This document shows positions 1-6,114 of a stretch of DNA of 6,114 nt, one piece after another. The stretch is from NCBI GenBank assembly GCA_947175715.1, contig CAMWOD010000080.1, positions 1 to 6,114 of the forward strand, read 5' to 3'. The DNA comes from an uncultured Porphyromonadaceae bacterium (lineage in GTDB: Bacteria > Bacteroidota > Bacteroidia > Bacteroidales > Muribaculaceae). The translations under genes and the position numbers were made by a program. Position 1 is the stretch's first letter, and each line of letters starts with the position of its first letter. The notes beneath the pieces were generated by a model. That model ran no database searches. It worked only from the letters and a program-made list of their open reading frames with translations, and was not told the DNA's origin.

Positions 1-1725
1 TTCGGGATAGTGTGGATCGTCGGCAAACTTGGCGGCTTCCTTGTCGGCTGGGGTCTCCTCTGTGCCGGAGTCGCCGCCGCCCGAGTCGGTATCTTCATCG
101 TCGTCCTCGTCGTCGTTGTCGCCGAAGTCGCTCATTGAGAATGATGCTTTGTTGCGCCGACGCCAGTTGTCCTCAAGTTTGCGCGAACCCCAACGCTTTT
201 GGAACTCAGTTTTGCCTGCGTTCTTCGATGTTGTGTTGTAGAAGTACCACGAATCGTCGGTGTTGAGCTGGAATGTGGTGGGTGCGTTGGCCGAATTGTT
301 GGCATCCATGCCGTTGGCTGCTTGCTGTGCGAGATACTCCTCGCGGGCGGTGGCTTCGGCCTCCTCCTTCTCCTTCTTTTTCAGTTCGTCGATGATTTTG
401 TTCACGACTTTGAGCTGTTCCTCCTTGGTCATGTCCGACAGGCGAAGCAGCGAGTCCTGGAGCTGTACATTCTGGGAATACACAGCCAGCTCGTCGAGTA
501 CGTCGGAGCGGCGTTTGAGCAGCTGATAGTCGGGGTAGGATTCGGGCAAGAGAGGCACGGCCTCGGCAAAGCATGGCTGTGCCAGATCGTATTCATGTCG
601 AGCGTAGTAGAGCTGACCGAGTGTAATCTGGCTTATGGCCTTGTCGATGCCGTTGCGCTTTGACTTCTCGGCGGCGAGCTTGTAGTTTTCGATTGCGGGA
701 ATTGTGTCGGCGCGGCTCAGGTAGAGGTTGCCGATGGCATAGTAAATCTGGTCGAGGTAGTCGGCGTTGCGGTCGTAACGGGTCATGCGTTTGAGCGCTT
801 TTACCTCGGGCTCTATGTTGGAGCCGGTGTAGACCTCGCTTTGCTTGATTCGGGCGTTGAATTTGGTGCGGTAGGTAGCCGATGATGAGCTGCCAGCCTT
901 TTTGAATGCCTGGTAGGCCATCTGCTTATCTCCCAGGCGTGAGTAAACCTGACCCAGCAGGAAGTTGAGGCGTGTTTTCTGCGGGCCGCTGGCATATCGT
1001 ATAGCCTCCTTAAGGTAGGGTAAGGCGCGGTCCCACTCCTCGCGCTGCACGTAGTAGTCGGCGTAGTCGTAGTTGTAAAGCGACTTGAGTGTGTTGTTGG
1101 TGAGTTCGTCAGGCTTTATTTTGGCTACGATCATTTCACCTTCGTAGAGCCACTGCATCGACAGGTAGGATCGGGCTTGCCATAGCTTGGCCTCGGTCAC
1201 AGTGTTGGGAAGCCAGGTGAAGTGCTTGGCCACGTAGAAGAATGTTGATGCCGCCCCGAGGAAGTCGCCGTTGTAATACTGGCTGCGCCCCATCATCATC
1301 CAGGCGTTGTGGAGAAATGGGTTGTACTCGTCGCGCTTCATCCAGGCTTTATATTCAGGGTCGTTGTTTTTCCCCTGCTTTTTAGCGGGTTTTTTCTTGA
1401 TTGAACGGAGCTGGATGGCTTTTTGAGCTTTCTCGATCGAACGGTCGAAATTGCCGGTGGGCTGAGGCGCTTTAGGGTCGTTTTTGCTCTCCACCGGGTG
1501 CATGAACAGGGTGCGTGTATAGTCGTCCTCGTAGGCACGCTCCATGTCGTGGAGTGTTTCCTTGAAGTGGGTATCGCCGTTGTAGTATATGTTGTACTTG
1601 GTGATGAATGCCGTGTAGTGGCGTGTCGAAGCGGTGTTCTTTTTGAGCGAACAACCTGCGAGCGACACCCCAAGCATGGCCAACAGGGCGTAAACAAGCC
1701 AATTATGTCTATGAGCGCACTTCAT
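1..1725 (-). CDS. sprE: SprE/PorW-type TPR lipoprotein, type IX secretion accessory (C-terminus cut by window edge)
   Basis: The reading frame is open from ATG at 1725 to the left edge: 575 codons and no stop, so the gene is partial. The N-terminus has a basic/hydrophobic signal peptide (about residues 1-24) ending in the lipobox LAGC, with Cys25 as the lipidated residue, so the protein should be membrane-anchored facing the periplasm. After it comes STRHYTAFITKYNIYYNG, which resembles the conserved start of mature SprE/PorW proteins. TPR-like helix pairs lie near residues 139-170, 216-246, 250-282, 322-353 and 360-391. A charged, probably coiled-coil segment follows (about 432-470), then a conserved-looking WYFYN...KTEFQKRWGSRKLEDNWRR block (493-524) and an acidic linker (536-547). 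The closing DDPHYPE looks like the junction to the next SprE repeat block. In the family, SprE/PorW is needed for type IX secretion and gliding in Flavobacterium and Porphyromonas; that role here is inferred. Full-length relatives are several hundred residues longer. A generic TPR lipoprotein is the alternative. Confidence 0.85.
   Translation of the reverse strand, partial: MKCAHRHNWLVYALLAMLGVSLAGCSLKKNTASTRHYTAFITKYNIYYNGDTHFKETLHDMERAYEDDYTRTLFMHPVESKNDPKAPQPTGNFDRSIEKAQKAIQLRSIKKKPAKKQGKNNDPEYKAWMKRDEYNPFLHNAWMMMGRSQYYNGDFLGAASTFFYVAKHFTWLPNTVTEAKLWQARSYLSMQWLYEGEMIVAKIKPDELTNNTLKSLYNYDYADYYVQREEWDRALPYLKEAIRYASGPQKTRLNFLLGQVYSRLGDKQMAYQAFKKAGSSSSATYRTKFNARIKQSEVYTGSNIEPEVKALKRMTRYDRNADYLDQIYYAIGNLYLSRADTIPAIENYKLAAEKSKRNGIDKAISQITLGQLYYARHEYDLAQPCFAEAVPLLPESYPDYQLLKRRSDVLDELAVYSQNVQLQDSLLRLSDMTKEEQLKVVNKIIDELKKKEKEEAEATAREEYLAQQAANGMDANNSANAPTTFQLNTDDSWYFYNTTSKNAGKTEFQKRWGSRKLEDNWRRRNKASFSMSDFGDNDDEDDDEDTDSGGGDSGTEETPADKEAAKFADDPHYPE
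85..120 (-). repeat. Low-complexity acidic tract within sprE
   Basis: Twelve consecutive codons, mostly GAC, GAT and GAG, encode residues 536-547 (DNDDEDDDEDTD). A Gly/Ser/Glu-rich stretch follows. On the plus strand this reads as a TCG/TCC trinucleotide-like run. It is probably a flexible, possibly calcium-binding linker between the N-terminal TPR half and the C-terminal half of the lipoprotein. Tract length may vary between strains by slippage in steps of three bases; that is inference. Confidence 0.6.
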
Positions 1726-1728
1726 CTA

Positions 1729-1749
1729 TTATTTAACGAAATTTTTCAT
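1729..1749 (-). other. Six-codon mini-ORF (MKNFVK) directly upstream of and in frame with sprE
   Basis: On the minus strand, ATG at 1749 is followed by AAA AAT TTC GTT AAA and then TAA. A second in-frame stop, TAG (1728-1726), touches the sprE ATG at 1725. The peptide would be MKNFVK. It sits inside the AT-rich near-palindrome. It could be a translated leader that feeds ribosomes to the sprE start, a remnant of an older longer signal peptide, or chance. No ribosome-binding signal supports it. Confidence 0.2.
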
Positions 1750-1754
1750 TAAAT
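1731..1754. promoter_or_regulatory. 24-bp AT-rich near-palindrome in front of sprE
   Basis: The sequence from 1731 to 1754 begins ATTTAACGAAA and ends TTTCATTAAAT. Ten of its twelve symmetric base pairs match; the mismatches are C1737/A1748 and the central T/T. It lies 5 bp upstream of the sprE start codon, so it would be in the 5' untranslated region or overlap the initiation site. It could be an operator for a dimeric regulator, or a weak mRNA hairpin that affects translation. AT-rich leaders are normal in Bacteroidota, so chance symmetry remains possible. Confidence 0.35.
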
Positions 1755-1801
1755 ATTGTACGTGTGCGATTCTTAGGGATATCGCCCAGGAAGGTGGGAG
1801 A

Positions 1802-1809
1802 TAACTTTG
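1802..1809 (+). promoter_or_regulatory. Bacteroidota-type -7 promoter box (TAACTTTG) for the phage-like operon
   Basis: TAACTTTG followed by C matches the TAnnTTTG consensus of the primary Bacteroidota sigma factor exactly. Transcription would then begin a few bases after 1809, giving a short leader of about 15-20 nt before the ATG at 1834, a common layout in these bacteria. I see no TTTG -33 element at the usual distance (around 1778), so the promoter may be weak or helped by an activator. The box also covers the TTG at 1807, which argues against that codon as the translation start. Confidence 0.55.
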
Positions 1810-1833
1810 CGCCAAAAAATCACTAATACCGCT

Positions 1834-4263
1834 ATGAATTGCCAAGCTACACTCAGCGGGGCGCTTAATCTGGCCCCCGATCCTCGCACACCATCGTTGC
1901 TACGCCCCGTAAGAATACCCGGACGCTTCACCACAAACAAGGGGGAAGTGCTGTGCCACATACGCCACTCGGGAGGCTCGTCGCTATTGCTGAAAAATGA
2001 GTCGACACTTACCATCATCAACGATATGAATGGATTGAAACAGATTCAGTTTACGGTTGACGACACAATTTACTGCGCCACTGCCATCGACAATGACGTA
2101 TATATCTTTACCGACCGCGGCCCCTATCTGGTGTGCTACGACAACGATACGGGGTCATGGGTCGACATGGGGTATATGCCTGAATTTCCGTCAATAGCTA
2201 TTGCTGTGCATTCATCCACCACTTTTCAGGCATCGACCGTGGTCACGCAGCTGCGTGGAGCATATGAGCATGGAGAAGGCCCCCTTGCGCCAACCGATGC
2301 CAAGAGTATCACCTCGGAGGCTATCGAGGCCTATCGGCGCATCGTGACGGAGGCCGCGCAAGGGGGATACATGGTGCAACCTGCATTGATGAGTTATCGC
2401 CTGCTCGATAGTCGAGGGAGGGTGCTCTACGCATCGTCGCCGGTGCTGGTGTCAAGTGGTGGATTTCAGCTCACCTCGACGGTGAGTGTCGATGTCAATG
2501 CCACCCGCACCCAGCGCAACGGCCATACATTCACTGCCAACGCCTGGCGCCCTGGACTATTGCTTGCCAACGCTATGGAGCATCAAGGGTGGGCACGCCG
2601 GGTGGCGGCGATTGAGGTGCTCGCCTCCCCCCAGATCCATCCCTTGAATTTCAATCTCAATTGCACAGGAAGAATCACGGCCGAGGGGAAACTCAATTAT
2701 AATCTACCCGGTGCGGCGGCTACTCCGGCAGGCACCGAGCATCGCATGTTGCTGGTGCGCCGCATGCTTGAGCGTGCTGAATCGATGATGCGGGTGGTCG
2801 ACTACATACCACGTCCATTCTCGGGTGGACTTACCCCCGGTGAAAACCACAGGGTGAATATGACAGTCAACGACGATGCCGTGGAGCAGACCCGCTCTAT
2901 GTTGAGCGACTTGGGGAAAATCCGTAGTAATACACAAGCCAATAAGAGCGAATTGCTGAGCTTTCCCCGCAATTTTACAGCCACGGCAATTGCACGTCAT
3001 GGCGACACAATGGTCTATGCCAACCCGCGGTTCCTCCCTTTCAACGGCCACTCATTGCAATCGATGTGCAGCAGCTTATCGACCTCGCAGGGTGGGTGGC
3101 GTGCCGACATTGTAGTGACGATGGGTGATGGTAGCCGCCAAGTGGTGTGGAGCGGCAGTGGAGTGGCATCAGCTCCCTTGCAGGTTAACCCACTGCTCTC
3201 CTACCCATCGGCCGATGCGGTGAAGATGACCATCTTTTACTATTCGCCGGCGGGGCGATTCTCACGCCATGAGCTACCTCTAAAAGGGGTGCCACTTGGC
3301 GACTTTGCCTACTATCTGCATCACACTCTCGAGCCGTGGGGATTTGTGAATAACTCCACCGGATGGACCACTCCAGAGTCGACTATGCCCCCGGTGCCTT
3401 ACAATGGATATATAGCTTGCGGCAGTGCATCGTCACCCCTGTCGATTGCGCAGCTGAAGCGTGTGACTCCATCGGAAATCAGCGGTGTAACTCCCGCAAG
3501 CTACTCATCTTCGGGATTTATGTCGGGCAACCCTCACTTTTATGTGACCTCGGCCGACGGAATCACCCTTGTCACCACCAGTGTCGACACATCGATGGTG
3601 GTAAGGGCCTCGCTCATCGATCGCCGAGGCATCACAGTGCCCGGTTGCATCACACCAGGGCCCGAGTGTTGCTATGCCATAGCAGGTGGCTCGCTGCTGC
3701 TCATCGAAGGGGCGCGAGTGAAGGCGCTTGTTCCCGACGTATCGGCCCGCTGCATAGGATGGACGTCGATTTTCGGTGGTGAATTGTGGATGCTCGACAA
3801 CCTTGGCGACGTAAAGGTATATCACCCTGCACAGCAGTGTGTGTCGCGTCGCAGTTGCACAGGCTCATCACTTATGAGTGATGGCAATACGCTGTATATA
3901 AGCGATTCACACGGTTTGCGCCGGATAGTGGCCTCCGACTTCACGCAATGGAGCGATGCGCTGATACATATCGAGCTTAGTACTCGTCCGATGCCCCCTG
4001 AGCGCCGCCCACACGATAATGCCGTCGATACGGTTGAGGTGCCCATAGCCGGAGGATCGGTCGATGCCACGGTCGATGTGATAGGCACCAACCACTATCC
4101 TCCGCAGGGTGGCATAGCGTTCCCTTCGCCTGCACACCTTCTGAGGGCTGCGGTCAAGGGAAAGCGCATAGCCAACCCCCGTATAGCTTTCCGTCGTCCT
4201 CGCCGCAAATATATTCACTTAGCAATCAGCGCCAATGTGAGCGCCGACACCGTAATACAGTAA
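1834..4263 (+). CDS. Phage structural protein, possibly stabilization/ring-type tail protein with propeller-like repeats
   Basis: This 809-aa protein has no signal peptide or membrane segment and looks cytoplasmic. I cannot name its family securely. The start chosen is ATG 1834. The frame opens nine codons earlier at TTG 1807, but that codon lies inside the promoter box. Residues about 40-130 have short beta-strand patterns with aromatic and Asp/Gly turns (VYIFTDRGPYLVCYDN). Residues 179-206 contain SYRLLDSRGRVLYASSPVLV, resembling the RYALRLYDG...SPVL segment I recall from proteins called stabilization proteins in crAss-like and other Bacteroidota podoviruses. The C-terminal third has spaced strand-turn units (GGSLLLIEGARVKAL, GGELWMLDNLGDVKVY, NTLYISDSHGLRRI) suggesting propeller blades. 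The end is basic (FRRPRRKY). TerL starts on its stop codon, so the two are co-transcribed and translationally coupled, supporting a virion or packaging role. A neck/ring adaptor is my best inference; a tail fibre or receptor-binding protein is the alternative. Confidence 0.5.
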   Translation: MNCQATLSGALNLAPDPRTPSLLRPVRIPGRFTTNKGEVLCHIRHSGGSSLLLKNESTLTIINDMNGLKQIQFTVDDTIYCATAIDNDVYIFTDRGPYLVCYDNDTGSWVDMGYMPEFPSIAIAVHSSTTFQASTVVTQLRGAYEHGEGPLAPTDAKSITSEAIEAYRRIVTEAAQGGYMVQPALMSYRLLDSRGRVLYASSPVLVSSGGFQLTSTVSVDVNATRTQRNGHTFTANAWRPGLLLANAMEHQGWARRVAAIEVLASPQIHPLNFNLNCTGRITAEGKLNYNLPGAAATPAGTEHRMLLVRRMLERAESMMRVVDYIPRPFSGGLTPGENHRVNMTVNDDAVEQTRSMLSDLGKIRSNTQANKSELLSFPRNFTATAIARHGDTMVYANPRFLPFNGHSLQSMCSSLSTSQGGWRADIVVTMGDGSRQVVWSGSGVASAPLQVNPLLSYPSADAVKMTIFYYSPAGRFSRHELPLKGVPLGDFAYYLHHTLEPWGFVNNSTGWTTPESTMPPVPYNGYIACGSASSPLSIAQLKRVTPSEISGVTPASYSSSGFMSGNPHFYVTSADGITLVTTSVDTSMVVRASLIDRRGITVPGCITPGPECCYAIAGGSLLLIEGARVKALVPDVSARCIGWTSIFGGELWMLDNLGDVKVYHPAQQCVSRRSCTGSSLMSDGNTLYISDSHGLRRIVASDFTQWSDALIHIELSTRPMPPERRPHDNAVDTVEVPIAGGSVDATVDVIGTNHYPPQGGIAFPSPAHLLRAAVKGKRIANPRIAFRRPRRKYIHLAISANVSADTVIQ

Positions 4264-6113
4264 TGAAACTTACACCACACGACTACGATACAATATGGGC
4301 CGAACACTGCAGGCGCAAAGCATTGCAAGTGGCTGAGTATGACCCAACGGCGGGAATCGGTTGCCCTGATGACCACTTCCGCACCGAGGTTACGGCTCCC
4401 GACGGGCACAAAGTGAGGGTGCCGATGTCGATGATCACCGACCCGCTGTATTCCACACGGTTGGGCATCAACGACTTCGAGATGCTGCGCTGCCGACATG
4501 ACTTCTACTTCTGGGCATGGCGGTGCGTCACCATCAAGGATAAAATAAGTGGGCGCGACACCCGATTCACGCTCAATGCTCCTCAGCGCAGGGTAGCCGA
4601 GGTGCTGGAGTCGGACCGTCGGGCCGGCCTTCCGATGCGGCTTATCATCCTGAAGGCGCGTCAGTGGGGTGGCTCCACATTGGTTCAGCTTTACATGTCG
4701 TGGATTCAAAGTTGCTGTCAGCGCAACTGGCATTCGCTGATATGTGCCCACGTCAAAGACTCGGCAGCCAATATCCGAGGCATGTATACCAAGATGCTGG
4801 CACAATATCCACCCGAGCTATGGGATGGGGATGCGACACCTAAATTTGTGCCCTATGAGCGATCGGCCAACGTGCGTGAAATCGTGGGGCGAGGTTGTCG
4901 GGTGACCCTCGCTTCGGCTGAAAATCAGGATGCTGTACGCGGTTCTGACTTTGCTATGGCTCACCTGAGCGAGGTGGCTTTCTGGCCGGCCACTCTACGC
5001 AAAGACCCTACCGATTTCATCCGCACTATCTGTGGCGCCATAGCCCGTGCCCCTTACACATTGATAGTCATGGAGTCGACGGCCAACGGTGTGGGCAATT
5101 TCTTCCACCAGGAGTGGCTTCGTGCCCGAGCCGGGAAGAGCGACAAGCATCCCATATTCGTGCCGTGGTACGAAATCGAGATATATAGGGAGCCGATCAC
5201 GCGTGACGAGCTGCCCCAGCTGTGGGAGTCGCTTGACGCATACGAAATGAATCTTTGGTCATCGATTGACGCTATGTCACTCGACTGCATCAAGTGGTAC
5301 CATAATAAGCGCAAGGAGTATTGCAGCCATGCCATGATGCAGGCCGAGTACCCTACCAACGAGGAGGAGGCCTTTACCAATACCGGCAACAATGTGTTTG
5401 ACGCTGTCCATGTTGAGAAGATGCGCACCGACTGCCGTCAACCCAGGGTAGGGGAGCTAAGCGACATGGGAGTGTTTGCCGACGACCCCCTGGGGTGTCT
5501 GAGCCTGTGGACCCCGCCGCACTCCGGGCGCCGCTACGTGGCTGCTGTAGATGTGGGCGGTCGCTCACGTTCGAGCGACTGGTCGGTGATAGCGGTGCTA
5601 GACTACACCGAGGAGCGGCCCGAGGTGGTGGCGCAATGGCGGGGGCATATCGACCATGACCTGCTCACACGCAAAGCTACGAAAATAGCGGGATGGTATA
5701 ACGAGGCCCTGCTTGTGGTGGAGTCGAACACACTGGAAACGGAGAACGGTGGCGACTCACTGTATCTGCTCACCAACCTGCGCGAGTGTTATCCCAACTT
5801 GTATCTGCGGCGCTCATTCGACACAGTCACCGGGTGTGCCACATCGCGCATCGGGTTTCATACCAACCGTGCCACCAAGGGGATGGTGGTTGACCGCCTG
5901 ATAGAGCTGGTGCGCGAACATGGATATGTGGAGCGCGATAGTGTCACCATCAACGAGCTCCTCACCTACGAGCATCTGCCCAATGGCTCGTACGCTGCCC
6001 GTCATGGATGTCACGACGATTGCCTGATGACGCGCGCCATAGCCTTGTCGGTGGCTCGGGAGGAGATAGGTCACCAACGATGTGTGGGCTCCACGCTGCC
6101 TCCGCCACCACCC
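4263..6113 (+). CDS. terL: Phage terminase large subunit, ATPase and nuclease (3' end beyond window)
   Basis: This is the motor that pumps phage DNA into a procapsid and cuts it at the start and end of packaging. The frame is open from ATG 4263 for 617 codons to the right edge. In the ATPase domain, residues 129-140 give the deviant Walker A ILKARQWGGSTL (Lys131 early in the loop, no canonical GKT). Residues 228-237 give Walker B SDFAMAHLSE with Glu237 as the likely catalytic base, and ESTANG (271-276) is the coupling motif. The linker has AEYPTNEEEAF (361-371), common in TerL proteins. The RNase H-like nuclease shows Asp430 in VDVGGRSRSSDWSVI, Glu487 in VVESN and HDD at 584-586, so all expected acidic residues are present. 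The length already matches a full TerL, so little should be missing beyond the Pro-rich end. The start overlaps the upstream stop codon (TAATG). No small terminase gene lies upstream in the window. Confidence 0.93.
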   Translation, partial: MKLTPHDYDTIWAEHCRRKALQVAEYDPTAGIGCPDDHFRTEVTAPDGHKVRVPMSMITDPLYSTRLGINDFEMLRCRHDFYFWAWRCVTIKDKISGRDTRFTLNAPQRRVAEVLESDRRAGLPMRLIILKARQWGGSTLVQLYMSWIQSCCQRNWHSLICAHVKDSAANIRGMYTKMLAQYPPELWDGDATPKFVPYERSANVREIVGRGCRVTLASAENQDAVRGSDFAMAHLSEVAFWPATLRKDPTDFIRTICGAIARAPYTLIVMESTANGVGNFFHQEWLRARAGKSDKHPIFVPWYEIEIYREPITRDELPQLWESLDAYEMNLWSSIDAMSLDCIKWYHNKRKEYCSHAMMQAEYPTNEEEAFTNTGNNVFDAVHVEKMRTDCRQPRVGELSDMGVFADDPLGCLSLWTPPHSGRRYVAAVDVGGRSRSSDWSVIAVLDYTEERPEVVAQWRGHIDHDLLTRKATKIAGWYNEALLVVESNTLETENGGDSLYLLTNLRECYPNLYLRRSFDTVTGCATSRIGFHTNRATKGMVVDRLIELVREHGYVERDSVTINELLTYEHLPNGSYAARHGCHDDCLMTRAIALSVAREEIGHQRCVGSTLPPPPP

Positions 6114-6114
6114 T

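Larger units (their letters stand above)
1726..1833. other. Divergent intergenic region between sprE and the phage module
   Basis: This 108-bp stretch separates the sprE start codon from the ATG of the plus-strand phage-like gene and is the only non-coding DNA in the window. The half next to sprE (about 1726-1760) is very AT-rich and the other half is mixed. It contains a palindrome, a mini-ORF and a right-facing promoter box, listed separately. Control signals of both genes must lie here unless transcription enters from outside. I see no tRNA end, no long direct repeat and no convincing terminator. I also found no good TAnnTTTG box facing sprE. Confidence 0.8.

Noticed and set aside
199..663. 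Plus-strand open frame with a run of leucines resembling a membrane protein
   Set aside because: It is antisense to the charged coiled-coil and TPR part of sprE. The hydrophobic run is the complement of Lys/Glu codons, and there is no promoter or start context.
1785..1798. CCCA-GGAAGG-TGGG inverted repeat as a terminator or operator
   Set aside because: The stem is only 4 bp, does not extend, and has no T-run; it is expected by chance.
1807..1833. TTG at 1807 as the start of the 809-aa protein's gene
   Set aside because: The codon lies inside a perfect TAnnTTTG promoter box, so it would not be on the transcript from that promoter; ATG 1834 fits a short Bacteroidota leader.
1726..1833. Phage attachment site
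   Set aside because: No tRNA end and no direct repeat is visible within the window; a single att copy cannot be recognised without the other end of the element.
4215..4805. Minus-strand open frame of 196 codons over the terL start
   Set aside because: It is antisense to the end of the 809-aa protein's gene and to the TerL N-terminus, which has clear motifs downstream; the translated product has no recognisable pattern.

Overview
The window looks like a piece of a Bacteroidales genome, or a prophage boundary within one. The evidence is a SprE/PorW-type lipoprotein typical of Bacteroidota, a TAnnTTTG promoter box of the Bacteroidota sigma factor, no Shine-Dalgarno sequences, and a fairly GC-rich codon style with many GCC, GAC, TCG and CTC codons. 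The style reminds me of Muribaculaceae or Prevotella relatives, but I cannot fix the family from the sequence alone.

There are three large genes and one short intergenic region. Positions 1-1725 (minus strand) hold the first 575 codons of a TPR lipoprotein of the SprE/PorW type, a type IX secretion accessory; its C-terminal part lies beyond the left edge. Positions 1726-1833 are the only non-coding DNA. They carry a 24-bp near-palindrome and a six-codon mini-ORF directly in front of sprE, and a TAACTTTG promoter box facing right. Positions 1834-4263 (plus) encode an 809-aa protein with no named family that I can assign securely. Its strand-rich, propeller-like C-terminal part and a YRL..SRGRVLYASSPVLV segment recall the 'stabilization'/ring-type tail proteins of Bacteroidota podoviruses. 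Positions 4263-6113 (plus) encode the large terminase subunit (TerL). It overlaps the previous gene by one base (TAATG) and is complete through its ATPase and nuclease motifs, but runs off the right edge.

The two plus-strand genes form one transcription unit belonging to a phage morphogenesis and packaging module. The module begins only about 100 bp from the start of a core cell-envelope gene, diverges from it, appears to use a host-type promoter, and shows no integrase, repressor, small terminase or attachment repeat in the window. The most interesting question is whether this is the edge of an ordinary prophage or a fixed, host-resident phage-derived locus. The window alone cannot decide it.
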